This document shows positions 7,367 through 15,607 of a stretch of 64,000 nt of DNA, in pieces (position 1 is the first letter of the stretch; every line of letters begins with the position of its first letter). Origin of the DNA: JANYHF01 sp031367715 (lineage in GTDB: Bacteria; Pseudomonadota; Alphaproteobacteria; Rhizobiales; Hyphomicrobiaceae); assembly GCA_031367715.1 (NCBI GenBank), contig JANLQJ010000077.1, positions 1 to 64,000 of the forward strand, in the 5' to 3' direction. The notes beneath the pieces were generated by a model. It made no database searches. It was not told the origin of the DNA and was given only the letters and a program-made list of their open reading frames with translations. A program made the position numbers and the translations under genes.

Positions 7367-7427
7367 CGCGCACGGGATGCCAATTGTGGTCGTCTCACGT
7401 TCGGTCGCGCAAAGCTTGACCCAGAAC

Positions 7428-8138
7428 CTACTCGATTGCCGACAATGACCGCCTGGGCGCGCAATACAGCCCCGGCTCGCTCTGGCACTCGTGGTTGGAA
7501 TAAATTACCGTATCGGCGCGGCCGATCAGATTGTCGACCGGCACCGGGCCCATGGATTCGAACCGGCTGTCGGCGGAATTGTCGCGATTGTCACCCATCA
7601 TGAAGAGATGGCCTTGCGGCACCTGCAGCTCACGCATGGTTTCCATGCTGGCATAGTCGGAGCGCTGGACGATGATGTGCTCGCGGCCGTCGGGCAGCGT
7701 CTCGGTGTAGCGCGTGACGCCGACCACGCTGCCCTGCTGCTCACGATAATGGTAGGTGCTGTCTAGTCGCCGCTCGACCAGCGCGCCGTTGATGTAAAGC
7801 CGACCGCGCTGCAGGCGGATGCGATCGCCGGGCAAGCCGATCACTCGCTTGATCATGGTGCGGCCATCGAACGGATGCACGAACACCACCACGTCGCCGC
7901 GCGCCGGCAGTGAGCCAAGCACGCGCCCGTTCATCTGGATGCCGATATTGGTCAGTGGCAGCGAGCATTTGCTCCAGCCATAGGCGAATTTCGATACCGC
8001 CAGCCGGTCACCGACTTCTAGCGTCGGCACCATGCTCTCGGACGGGATGAAGTAGGTGGCGAAAGCGGCAGTGCGAAACAACGCTGCCAGGCTGAGCCCG
8101 ACAAAGACAATGATCAGCAGCTCGATCTTCCAACGCAT
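7428..8138 (-). CDS. lepB: Signal peptidase I family protein
   Basis: This type I signal peptidase would cleave signal peptides on the outer face of the inner membrane. The 236-residue protein has an N-terminal membrane anchor (about 6-28). The catalytic serine is in PSESM (Ser35), the catalytic lysine is in TMIKRVIGLPGD (Lys97), and the box E segment is GHLFMMGDNRDNSADSR. The ATG at 8138 has GGGGG about 8 bp upstream; an in-frame TTG at 8156 is less likely. It stands alone rather than in the usual lepB-rnc-era order, so it may be a second paralogue. The gene symbol is given by family only. Confidence 0.85.
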   Translation of the reverse strand: MRWKIELLIIVFVGLSLAALFRTAAFATYFIPSESMVPTLEVGDRLAVSKFAYGWSKCSLPLTNIGIQMNGRVLGSLPARGDVVVFVHPFDGRTMIKRVIGLPGDRIRLQRGRLYINGALVERRLDSTYHYREQQGSVVGVTRYTETLPDGREHIIVQRSDYASMETMRELQVPQGHLFMMGDNRDNSADSRFESMGPVPVDNLIGRADTVIYSNHECQSEPGLYCAPRRSLSAIE

Positions 8139-8215
8139 GCGTGGAACCCCCGACAATTAACCGTCCCTTAGCACGGCCTGCGTGGCAGAGGAATTAGGCT
8201 TGTCTTGGGCAGATG

Positions 8216-8241
8216 CAAAAAGGGTGCCCTTTTTGCTTTTT
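8216..8241. terminator. Bidirectional rho-independent terminator
   Basis: The stem aaaaaggg-tg-cccttttt is followed on the plus strand by gcttttttgc. It lies between the leftward acyltransferase gene and the start region of the leftward lepB-like gene. It probably terminates the acyltransferase transcript. Confidence 0.6.
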
Positions 8242-8280
8242 TGCTGGTGCTAGCCGACTCCCCTCCGAGGAGCTGGCTGG

Positions 8281-9471
8281 TTAGCGCGTTGGCTGTGGTT
8301 TGAGCTCAGCATGTTCGCGGCGAGAGGCCACGGAGGCCGTCTGGCGGGGCGAACCGCGCATCATCCCACGCAATAACGTGCGGCCGGGCAGCTCGATCAG
8401 GTGGTAGGTGGCCGCCGAGGCGAGCAGGATCAGGACCACTACGGCCACCACCAGGGACACCGGCAAGGCGTGCGGGTCATAGTTCCAATGCCGCGCGATG
8501 GCGTTGAACAGGACGTTGCCGAGCACTTGATGCAGCATATAGGTCGAATAGGAGATCTCGCCGAGATAGATTAGCGGGTTCAACAGCCAGGCTGGCGGCA
8601 GCAGGTGCTCGCGCTCGGTGCTGGCAATGGCGAGGATGAGGACGGCAAACAGCGGCGGCATGAGCAAGGCGGGAGCGCCCGATGCCAGCAACGTCACCGT
8701 CAGCGCGAGGGCCGCCGGAGCCAGCCAGCGCAGCAGATGCCGCGGTATCGGCCGGGCGATGCCGAGCCCGTAGGCAGCCACGCCGAGTGCGAATTCGGGC
8801 AAGATGCGCAGGATGCCGAAGCGCCAGGTGAGGTCGTTGAGACTGGCGCCAAGCACGCGTTGCGCGGCAACTTCGGCGGCAAAATACAGGGCAACGGCTG
8901 CCGCCATACGCAGCAGGGGCCGCGTGCCGAAGGCGAGGCTGGCTGCCGCGATGACCGGAAACAGCAGATAGGCCGCCGCTTCGGCGCTGATCGACCAGGA
9001 CACGGCGTTGAAGGCATAGCCGCTGGTGGTGCCCCAGGCGTGCGTCAGCGTCAGATGGCTGATGAGATTGCACCAGAAACCATCACCGGTGACCGGATCG
9101 AGCCCCAGCTGCGGACCATAGACCGCCAGCGGCAGGCCCTGCCGCATCGCCCGCCAGCCCAGCGCAGCAGCCAGCAACAGCATTGCGAGATGCATGGGGT
9201 AGAGGCGCGCGAACCGGTTGATGAGAAATTGCCCGGCCTTGAACTGTCCACTCTGGCAGCGCGCCAGATAGACATGCGCCAGGATGAAGCCCGACAGCAC
9301 AAAGAAGATATCGACGCCGAGATGGCCGCGATCGATCAGGGTGGTATGCAAGCCCGATCCCGGCGCGGTGCGGGCGGCGAAATGATAGAGCACCACCATC
9401 AAGGCGGCGAACGCCCGCAAGCCCGTCAACAGGCGCAGGTCAGCTGGAAAGGGTTTGTGGGTGCTGCTCAT
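8281..9471 (-). CDS. Acyltransferase 3 (OafA/YrhL family) membrane protein
   Basis: The 396-residue protein has about ten hydrophobic segments throughout. The family signature is present near the N-terminus: LLTGLRAFAALMVVLYHF, with the catalytic-type histidine, and later DIFFVLSGFIL. Members transfer acetyl or other acyl groups to sugars or lipids of the envelope (O-antigen, exopolysaccharide, Nod factor). The substrate cannot be read from the sequence. There is no C-terminal SGNH domain here, unlike the second acyltransferase at 51042. The neighbours do not form a polysaccharide cluster. Confidence 0.9.
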   Translation of the reverse strand: MSSTHKPFPADLRLLTGLRAFAALMVVLYHFAARTAPGSGLHTTLIDRGHLGVDIFFVLSGFILAHVYLARCQSGQFKAGQFLINRFARLYPMHLAMLLLAAALGWRAMRQGLPLAVYGPQLGLDPVTGDGFWCNLISHLTLTHAWGTTSGYAFNAVSWSISAEAAAYLLFPVIAAASLAFGTRPLLRMAAAVALYFAAEVAAQRVLGASLNDLTWRFGILRILPEFALGVAAYGLGIARPIPRHLLRWLAPAALALTVTLLASGAPALLMPPLFAVLILAIASTEREHLLPPAWLLNPLIYLGEISYSTYMLHQVLGNVLFNAIARHWNYDPHALPVSLVVAVVVLILLASAATYHLIELPGRTLLRGMMRGSPRQTASVASRREHAELKPQPTR

Positions 9472-9539
9472 CGAAGGCTCCGCGAAGGGCAGAGTCTAGC
9501 CGCTATTCGGTAACAAAGCGTTGGGGGCTCGGCGCCGGC

Positions 9540-10154
9540 TCACCCAGCCTTGGTCACCCGTCGCAGCGTCAGATTGATGCGCCCGCCGCCTGGGATCAGC
9601 AGGCTGGTGCCCGGTAGCAGCCGGTCGATGCCATGATAGGCGAGCCGCGATTTGCCGGCCAGCAGCATGACATCGCCCGAGCACAGAGTCAGGCGCTGCC
9701 GGGGGTCGGTTCGCTTCAGCCCGCCCAGTGCAAACACCGCATCGTCACCCAACGACACCGACAGCACGGGGGCCGAAAAATCCTCCTCGTCCTTGTCCTG
9801 GTGCTGGCCCATCCTGGCCTTGTCATGATAGACATTGATCAGGCAGGCCTCGGGCGGATGCGGATAGCCGGCCAAATCGTTCCACAGCGTCAAGAGTTCG
9901 GTCGGCATGGCGGGCCAGGGCTTGGCCGTAACCGGGTGCGTCGCCTGGTAGCGGTAGCCACGCGCCTGGTCGGTGACCCAGCCGAGCGGCCCGCAATTGG
10001 ACATCGCCACCGACAGGGGCTTGCCGGTGCGCGGCATGGTGGGCGTGAAGACCGGGGCTTTTTCAAGCACATCCATCACTGCGGCCAGCAGTGCCGCCTG
10101 CTCGATCGGTCGCAGATATTGGGGGAAGTGCGCGAACCCCTCGACCAAATCCAT
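9540..10154 (-). CDS. alkB: AlkB family 2-oxoglutarate/Fe(II) dioxygenase
   Basis: AlkB proteins reverse alkylation of DNA or RNA bases by oxidative demethylation. The 204-residue length fits bacterial AlkB. The iron ligands are visible as HQD (His118, Asp120) and AYHGIDRL (His174), and the 2-oxoglutarate-binding arginine is in GRINLTLRR (Arg192). The N-terminal substrate lid contains the typical MPRTGKPLSV segment, and the NVYHDKARMGQHQDKDE core is well conserved. It is divergently oriented to dnaK, with about 265 bp between the starts. Confidence 0.93.
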   Translation of the reverse strand: MDLVEGFAHFPQYLRPIEQAALLAAVMDVLEKAPVFTPTMPRTGKPLSVAMSNCGPLGWVTDQARGYRYQATHPVTAKPWPAMPTELLTLWNDLAGYPHPPEACLINVYHDKARMGQHQDKDEEDFSAPVLSVSLGDDAVFALGGLKRTDPRQRLTLCSGDVMLLAGKSRLAYHGIDRLLPGTSLLIPGGGRINLTLRRVTKAG

Positions 10155-10243
10155 GACACGACGCTCCGTCCGCGGTAGGCTCGATACTCGGGTCGACGGC
10201 GCGGCAACACCGTCACAAATTTGCAGGCGCCGGCATCACGACC

Positions 10244-10277
10244 CGTTGAACGCCCAATTCGTGCCCCCTATATAGCC
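10244..10277 (+). promoter_or_regulatory. Sigma32-type heat-shock promoter of dnaK
   Basis: The sequence gttgaa (10245-10250), a 13-bp spacer and cccctata (10265-10272, within ccccctatata) resemble the heat-shock promoter pattern CTTGAA - CCCCATNT used by RpoH. It lies about 145 bp upstream of the dnaK start and is the only such match I noticed in the interval. Confidence 0.6.
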
Positions 10278-10418
10278 CCAGAGACCTGATTCCCAGGGCA
10301 ACGTTGGGGACCGCTTTCTCTTTGGCCAAGGCCAATAAGTCTGGCATTGGTCGTCAAGAGTATTCAGGACGCCGGACCGGGTCCGGGCGGTCAGCCGCAA
10401 CATGAAGGACTATATTCC

Positions 10419-12329
10419 ATGTCTAAAGTCATTGGCATCGATCTCGGCACCACCAACTCCTGCGTCGCCGTTATGGAAGGGTCGACGCCGAAGGTAATCG
10501 AAAACGCCGAAGGGGTGCGCACCACCCCGTCCATTGTCGCCTTCACCGACGATGACGAGCGTCTGATCGGCCTGCCGGCCAAGCGCCAGGCCGTGACCAA
10601 TCCGCTGAACACATTCTTTGCCATCAAGCGACTGATCGGCCGGCGCTTTGACGACCCGATGGTGGCCAAGGACAAGGGCCTGGTGCCCTACGACATCGTG
10701 CGCGCCGACAATGGCGACGCCTGGGTGCACAGCCACGGCAAGAAGTACTCGCCCTCGCAGATCTCGGCCTTCATCCTGCAGAAGATGAAAGAGACCGCCG
10801 AAGCCTATCTCGGCCATGAGGTGACGCAGGCCGTCATCACGGTTCCGGCGTACTTCAACGACGCCCAGCGCCAGGCCACCAAGGACGGCGGCAAGATCGC
10901 CGGCCTTGAGGTGTTGCGCATCATCAACGAGCCGACGGCCGCCGCGCTCGCTTACGGCCTCGACAAGAAAGAAGGCAAGACCATCGCCGTCTACGACCTC
11001 GGCGGCGGCACCTTCGACGTGTCAGTGCTGGAGATCGGCGACGGCGTGTTCGAGGTGAAATCGACCAACGGCGATACCTTCCTTGGCGGCGAAGATTTCG
11101 ACATGCGCGTGGTCGAGTATCTGGTGGCCGAGTTCAAGAAAGAATCGGCGATCGACCTGCGCAACGACAAGCTGGCCCTGCAGCGCCTGAAGGAGGCGGC
11201 CGAAAAGGCCAAGATCGAGCTGTCGAGCGCGCAGCAAACCGAAATCAATCTGCCCTTCATTACGGCGGACAAGTCGGGGCCGAAGCATCTCACCATGAAG
11301 CTCACGCGCGCCAAGCTCGAAAGCCTGGTCGACGATCTGATCCAAAAGACCATCGAGCCTTGCAAGGCGGCTATCAAGGACGCCGGTCTGCAGGCTGCCG
11401 AGATCGACGAGGTGGTTCTGGTTGGCGGCATGACGCGCATGCCCAAGGTGCAGGAAGTGGTCAAACAGCTGTTCGGCCGCGAGCCGCACAGGGGTGTCAA
11501 CCCGGACGAAGTGGTCGCCATCGGCGCCGCCATTCAGGCCGGCGTGCTGCAGGGTGACGTCAAGGACGTGCTGCTGCTCGACGTCACGCCGCTGTCGCTC
11601 GGCATTGAGACGCTGGGCGGCGTGTTCACCCGGCTGATTGATCGCAATACCACCATCCCGACCAAGAAGAGCCAGGTCTTCTCGACTGCCGAGGATGGCC
11701 AGAACGCGGTGACCATCCGCGTTTTCCAGGGCGAACGCGAGATGGCGGCCGACAACAAGATGCTGGGCCAGTTCGACTTGGTCGGCATCCCGCCCTCACC
11801 GCGCGGCGTGCCTCAGATCGAGGTCACCTTCGACATCGACGCCAACGGTATCGTGAATGTCGGTGCGCAGGACAAGGCGACCAGCAAGCAGCAGCAGATC
11901 CGCATCCAGGCCTCGGGCGGTCTCAGCGACAACGACATCAAGAAGATGATGGACGACGCCGAGAAGCATAAAGGCGAGGATAAGACCCGCCGCGATCTGG
12001 TTGACGCCACCAATCAGGGAGAGTCAGTGATGCATTCCACCGAAAAGGCGCTTAAGGACCACGGCGGCAAGATTGCCGCGGCAGACCGCAGCGTCATAGA
12101 GACCGGCATGGGCGATCTGAAGGCGGCGCTGGGTGCTGGCGATGCCGAGAAGATCCGTGCCGCGACCAACCATCTGCAACAGGCATCGCTGAAACTGGGC
12201 GAGGCCATGTACAAGGACATGGGCGGCGCGGCGGCAAGCGGCGGCGGCGGCGATGCGGCCGGCGACGACAAGGTGGTGGATGCCGACTTCGAAGAGGTCA
12301 AGGACGGCAGCAAGAAGAAGTCGGCGTAA
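10419..12329 (+). CDS. dnaK: Chaperone DnaK (Hsp70)
   Basis: DnaK is the ATP-dependent Hsp70 that binds unfolded segments together with DnaJ and GrpE. The 636-residue protein begins MSKVIGIDLGTTNSCVAVM. It has the nucleotide-binding motifs IINEPTAAALAYGLD and VYDLGGGTFDVSVLEIG, the interdomain linker region DVLLLDVTPLSLGIET and a Gly-rich tail ending VVDADFEEV. The start at 10419 follows AAGGA, and in-frame codons upstream lack homology. It is followed by dnaJ after a 177-bp gap carrying palindromic repeats. Confidence 0.98.
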   Translation: MSKVIGIDLGTTNSCVAVMEGSTPKVIENAEGVRTTPSIVAFTDDDERLIGLPAKRQAVTNPLNTFFAIKRLIGRRFDDPMVAKDKGLVPYDIVRADNGDAWVHSHGKKYSPSQISAFILQKMKETAEAYLGHEVTQAVITVPAYFNDAQRQATKDGGKIAGLEVLRIINEPTAAALAYGLDKKEGKTIAVYDLGGGTFDVSVLEIGDGVFEVKSTNGDTFLGGEDFDMRVVEYLVAEFKKESAIDLRNDKLALQRLKEAAEKAKIELSSAQQTEINLPFITADKSGPKHLTMKLTRAKLESLVDDLIQKTIEPCKAAIKDAGLQAAEIDEVVLVGGMTRMPKVQEVVKQLFGREPHRGVNPDEVVAIGAAIQAGVLQGDVKDVLLLDVTPLSLGIETLGGVFTRLIDRNTTIPTKKSQVFSTAEDGQNAVTIRVFQGEREMAADNKMLGQFDLVGIPPSPRGVPQIEVTFDIDANGIVNVGAQDKATSKQQQIRIQASGGLSDNDIKKMMDDAEKHKGEDKTRRDLVDATNQGESVMHSTEKALKDHGGKIAAADRSVIETGMGDLKAALGAGDAEKIRAATNHLQQASLKLGEAMYKDMGGAAASGGGGDAAGDDKVVDADFEEVKDGSKKKSA

Positions 12330-12331
12330 TT

Positions 12332-12437
12332 TCTCCTCTCCTCAGCCTTTGGCGGGGGAGAGGATGTCGCCCGAGCCGCATGACGGCGAGGACTCAGCGG
12401 CTCCTCTCCCCTCGCAAGATGGGCGAGGGGAGAGGAG
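12332..12437. repeat. REP-like palindromic pair between dnaK and dnaJ
   Basis: The second element is a perfect 15-bp stem: ctcctctcccctcgc (12401-12415) pairs with gcgaggggagaggag (12423-12437) around the 7-base loop aagatgg. The first element (12332-12364) is an imperfect relative with cctctcctc and gggggagagg arms. In an operon gap such hairpins can stabilise upstream mRNA or attenuate downstream expression; that role is inferred. Confidence 0.8.
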
Positions 12438-12506
12438 AGTGCAGTGTCCAACCTTCAGGTCTGTTGCCAATGATCCGACAGCTTAATCACAAGGATACGC
12501 GCTGAC

Positions 12507-13709
12507 ATGGCCAAGCGCGACTATTACGAAATACTCGGCGTCAAGCGGGGCGCGACCGAGCAGGACCTCAAGACCGCTTTTCGCAACCTCGCCAAGCAGC
12601 ACCATCCCGACCGCAATCCCGGCGACAAGGATGCCGAGCGCAAGTTCAAGGAGCTCAACGAGGCCTATCAGATGCTGTCCGATGCGCAAAAGCGCGCAGC
12701 TTATGACCAGTTCGGTCACGCCGCCTTTGAGGGCGGCATGAGCGGCGCTCATGGCTTTGGCGGCGACTTCTCGGCCTCCATGACGGATATTTTCGACGAC
12801 CTGTTCGGCGACTTCATGGGCCAGCCGGGGGCGCGGCGCGGCGCCTCCGGCCGAACCAGCACCAGCGGCGGTCGAGGCGGGCGCGAGCGCGGCGACGACC
12901 TGCGCTACAATATGGAAGTGACGCTGAACGAGGCCTTTGGCGGCAAGACCGCGGAAATCCGCGTGCCCACCAGCGTGTCCTGCGAAACCTGCTCGGGCAG
13001 CGGCGCGCGCGCCGGCACCCGTCCCAGCGTCTGCCAGACCTGCCACGGCGCGGGCAAAGTGCGCTCCAGCCATGGCGGCTTCTTCACCATCGAGCGCACC
13101 TGCACGATCTGCCACGGGCGCGGCGAGGTCATTGATAATCCTTGCGGAACCTGCTCGGGCAGCGGGCGCGTCACCAAGGAACGCAAGCTCAGCGTGAACA
13201 TTCCCGCCGGCGTCGAGGATGGCACGCGCATCCGGCTTGCCGGCGAGGGCGAAGCCGGCATGCGCGGCGGTCCGGCCGGCGATCTCTATATTTTCCTCTC
13301 GATCAAGGTACATGAATTCTTCCAGCGCGACGGCGCCGACATCTTCTGCCGGGTGCCGATCTCGATGGTGACGGCCGCGCTCGGCGGCGCCGTGGAAGTG
13401 CCGACGGTGGAAGGCCAGCGCACGCGGGTAAAGATCCCCGAGGGCTCGGAAAGCGGCAAGCAGTTCCGCCTCAAGGGCAAAGGCATGCCAGTGCTGCGCT
13501 CCAAAACCACCGGCGACATGTATATTCAGGTCGAAGTGGAGACACCCAAGAACCTCAACCGCCGCCAGCGCGAATTGATGCAGGAGTTCGAGAAAGCGTC
13601 CGACAAGGCGACTAACCCGGAAAGCACCGGGTTCTTTGCCAAGGTCGCAAGCTTTTTCGACGGCAAGGGCGGCGGCACCGGCTCGAGCGGAAGCGCGGCG
13701 GCGGAGTAG
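12507..13709 (+). CDS. dnaJ: Chaperone protein DnaJ (Hsp40)
   Basis: DnaJ delivers substrates to DnaK and stimulates its ATPase. The 400-residue protein has the J domain (1-70) with the HPD motif in QHHPDRN, a Gly-rich linker (about 75-135) and four zinc-finger repeats: CETCSGSGAR, CQTCHGAGKV, CTICHGRGEV and CGTCSGSGRV. The C-terminal substrate-binding domains follow, with a Gly/Ser-rich tail. It lies directly downstream of dnaK in the same direction. Confidence 0.98.
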   Translation: MAKRDYYEILGVKRGATEQDLKTAFRNLAKQHHPDRNPGDKDAERKFKELNEAYQMLSDAQKRAAYDQFGHAAFEGGMSGAHGFGGDFSASMTDIFDDLFGDFMGQPGARRGASGRTSTSGGRGGRERGDDLRYNMEVTLNEAFGGKTAEIRVPTSVSCETCSGSGARAGTRPSVCQTCHGAGKVRSSHGGFFTIERTCTICHGRGEVIDNPCGTCSGSGRVTKERKLSVNIPAGVEDGTRIRLAGEGEAGMRGGPAGDLYIFLSIKVHEFFQRDGADIFCRVPISMVTAALGGAVEVPTVEGQRTRVKIPEGSESGKQFRLKGKGMPVLRSKTTGDMYIQVEVETPKNLNRRQRELMQEFEKASDKATNPESTGFFAKVASFFDGKGGGTGSSGSAAAE

Positions 13710-13735
13710 TCGAACCTCGACTTGGGGGGATTGGC

Positions 13736-14029
13736 GTGGCGGATTTCCTGTTCCTGATGCACGACGACGCGATTGCGGAAGATGAGTCCGGCTGGGGGCC
13801 GTATCTCGCAAGGCTAGAAACCGCAGGCGTGTTGCGTGGCGGCAGCGCAATTGGCGGTGGCGTTTGCGTCTGCAAGGTCGGTCCGGCCTCTGAGATCACC
13901 TCGCGTCTGACGGGCTTTATACGGATCGATGCGCCGGATTTGGAGCACGCCGAGGCGATGCTCGCAGGCAATCCAACTTACGAAGCTGGCGGCACCGTGG
14001 AGATAAGGGAGCTGCCGCGCACGGATTGA
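13736..14029 (+). CDS. YciI/YCII-related small protein
   Basis: This 97-residue protein starts at GTG 13736 behind a strong GGGGGGA. It begins MADFLFLMHDD and has the compact alpha-beta pattern of the YCII/DGPF family, with a WGPYLARLETAGVLRGGSAI segment and a late LEHAEAMLAGNPTYEAGGTVEIREL. Such proteins fold as ferredoxin-like dimers, and their biochemical role is mostly unknown. It follows dnaJ by 26 bp and may be cotranscribed. The family assignment is by pattern only. Confidence 0.75.
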   Translation: MADFLFLMHDDAIAEDESGWGPYLARLETAGVLRGGSAIGGGVCVCKVGPASEITSRLTGFIRIDAPDLEHAEAMLAGNPTYEAGGTVEIRELPRTD

Positions 14030-14049
14030 AAGCTGACCGTTGCGAATCA

Positions 14050-14082
14050 AGATAATACGTGTTCCGTATAACGTAGTATTGG
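14050..14082 (+). promoter_or_regulatory. Candidate higBA operator/promoter region
   Basis: The stretch gataatacgtgttccgtat continues into aacgtagtatt, giving an AT-rich imperfect inverted repeat (aatac ... gtatt) with -10-like words. HigA-type antitoxins bind such sequences upstream of higB. It is now separated from the higB remnant by a MITE-like element. This is inference from position and composition. Confidence 0.3.
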
Positions 14083-14097
14083 TTTATTGGGCGCGTT

Positions 14098-14251
14098 CAG
14101 CAATTCTCAATGTGGGGGCAGGACACCAAAACGTAGGGGCGAGACTTGTCTCGCCCGGGGTGTAACAGCCGCTGCGTGTGCCGTGTGGCGAGACGGGCGA
14201 GACAAGTCTCGCCCCTACTTCAGACGCCGTGCCCCAAATTGAGAACTGCTG
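14098..14251. repeat. MITE-like nested inverted repeat
   Basis: The outer arms cagcaattctcaat (14098-14111) and attgagaactgctg (14238-14251) are inverted repeats with one mismatch, and pairing continues inward through a ggggca word. Nested inside is a second inverted pair, gtaggggcgagac (from 14133) and gtctcgcccctac (to 14218). Each inner half also folds alone as ggcgagac-tt-gtctcgcc. No coding capacity is seen. Confidence 0.75.
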
Positions 14252-14323
14252 GGGCGCGTTCCGCTTGGGGCTCTGTTGACATGTTGAAGAGTTCATCAGG
14301 AAATCTCCTACGGGGCCACCCAG

Positions 14324-14608
14324 ATGGCGATTCAGAGCAATTCCGACCAAGCGACGCGCGATTTCTTTCACCTTGGAAAATGTCCGGCGGCTCGGCGATC
14401 CTCTGCAAAAATTGCGATCTGAAAACTCAGCATGATCGAGGCGGCCAAGGACCTGTCTGATCTTGCTACTTTGCCTGACAACAGGCTTGAGTCGCTGAAA
14501 GGCAGCCGCAAGGTCCAATACAGCATTTGGATCAATGACCAATAACGGGTTTGCTTTCGCTGGACCGAAAAAGGCGCCGCTGACGTCGAAATCGTTGACT
14601 ATCATTGA
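14324..14608 (+). pseudogene. higB: HigB-type toxin pseudogene with two in-frame stop codons
   Basis: One frame of 95 codons reads as a complete RelE/HigB-family toxin. It starts MAIQSNSDQATRDFF, continues with KLSMIEAAKDLSDLATLP, NRLESLKG and YSIWINDQ, and ends CFRWTEKGAADVEIVDYH. It is broken by TGA at 14420-14422, where the family has an Arg codon before the KL of KLSMIEA, and by TAA at 14543-14545, where the family has the Trp of the DQWR motif. There is no frameshift, so decay is by point mutation. The intact higA antitoxin follows 10 bp later. The family assignment comes from the motif order. A long antisense open frame over this region is not considered real. Confidence 0.85.
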
Positions 14609-14618
14609 GGCTATCGGC

Positions 14619-14900
14619 ATGACCCCAATTCGCTGCCATCCTGGCGAAGTTTTGCGCGAAGATTTCCGGATTCCGACAGGAATTAGCGCTCGGAAACTCG
14701 CCGAAACTATTGGTGTTCCGCCAAGCCGGATCAGCGATATCGTCAGGGAGCGGCGTAACATCACGGCAGATACAGCGATACGGCTAGGCCGTTACTTGGG
14801 CACGGACGGCCGCTTTTGGATGAACCTTCGGCTGTCGCACGACCTGTCCAAGGCCGAAGCTGATAACGACTATTCGAACATTCGGACGCGGACGGCATGA
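14619..14900 (+). CDS. higA: HigA-family antitoxin, addiction module XRE protein
   Basis: HigA antitoxins neutralise HigB and repress the higBA promoter. The 93-residue protein begins MTPIRCHPGEVLREDF, has the helix-turn-helix ISARKLAETIGVPPSRISDIVRE, and continues with the family pattern ITADTAIRLGRYLGTDGRFWMNL. The ATG at 14619 follows GAGG; an upstream in-frame ATG (14535) would only add codons that overlap the toxin remnant in another frame. The stop overlaps the pyrF start as ATGA (14897-14900). The partner toxin is a pseudogene, so the antitoxin is now orphaned. Confidence 0.93.
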   Translation: MTPIRCHPGEVLREDFRIPTGISARKLAETIGVPPSRISDIVRERRNITADTAIRLGRYLGTDGRFWMNLRLSHDLSKAEADNDYSNIRTRTA

Positions 14901-15607
14901 GCGCGCGTGATCGTCTGTTCGTCGCTCTCGATGTGCCCACGGCTACCGCCGCGCGGGAGCTAACCACGCGCATCGGCGACAGCGTCACCCACTACAAGAT
15001 CGGCCTGGAGCTGGTCTTCGGCGGTGGCCTGGAGCTGGCCGGCGAACTGAAATCCCAGGGCAAACACATCTTCCTCGATATGAAGTTGCTCGATATCGGC
15101 AACACGGTCGAGAAGGCGACGGCCAATATTTCCGCACGCGGGCTCGATTTCCTCACCGTGCACGGACATGACCGCAAGACCTTGGATGCCGCCGTCAAGG
15201 GGCGCGGCGCGAGCCAGCTCAAACTGCTGGCGGTGACCGTATTGACCAGTCTGACGCAAGACGATCTCACCCAGCAGGGCCTCGCCGCCAGCCCGCGCGA
15301 GCTGGTGCTGCGCCGTGCCAGGATGGCTGCAGAAGCCGGCTTCGATGGCTGCGTGGCGTCCGGCGAGGAAGCCGCCGCGATCCGCGCGGTGGTGCCAAAA
15401 GGCTTCCTGATCGTGACGCCCGGCATCCGCCCGGCCGGCAACGCTGCCGGCGATCAGGCGCGCGTGACGACGCCCGGCAGGGCGATCGGCGATGGCGCGA
15501 CCCATCTGGTGGTCGGCCGTCCGATCACGGCGGCCGACGATCCGAAGGACGCCGCACAAGCCATCGTCCGCGAAATTGCGGCCGCTCTCAGCCATGCGAC
15601 ATGGTAA
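14897..15607 (+). CDS. pyrF: Orotidine 5'-phosphate decarboxylase
   Basis: PyrF converts OMP to UMP in the last step of de novo pyrimidine synthesis. The 236-residue TIM-barrel protein has the catalytic array with Lys34 (YKIGLE) and the signature FLDMKLLDIGNTV containing Asp61, Lys63 and Asp66. The phosphate-binding end is VVGRPITAADDP. Its ATG overlaps the higA stop, so its translation is probably coupled to the antitoxin. Its last 20 bases overlap the tail of the convergent gene. Confidence 0.97.
   Translation: MSARDRLFVALDVPTATAARELTTRIGDSVTHYKIGLELVFGGGLELAGELKSQGKHIFLDMKLLDIGNTVEKATANISARGLDFLTVHGHDRKTLDAAVKGRGASQLKLLAVTVLTSLTQDDLTQQGLAASPRELVLRRARMAAEAGFDGCVASGEEAAAIRAVVPKGFLIVTPGIRPAGNAAGDQARVTTPGRAIGDGATHLVVGRPITAADDPKDAAQAIVREIAAALSHATW

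Larger units (their letters stand above)
7043..7427. other. 385-bp intergenic region with direct repeat
   Basis: This region lies between grpE and the convergent signal peptidase-like gene. Apart from the two copies of a 43-bp direct repeat listed separately, I see no coding signal. The short open frames here use the repeat sequence in several frames and look like chance. Confidence 0.6.

Noticed and set aside
3356..10418. CIRCE operator for HrcA
   Set aside because: No TTAGCACTC-N9-GAGTGCTAA match was seen near hrcA, grpE or dnaK.
14084..14764. 226-codon minus-strand open frame
   Set aside because: It is antisense to the higB remnant and higA and runs through the palindromic element. It has no family motifs.
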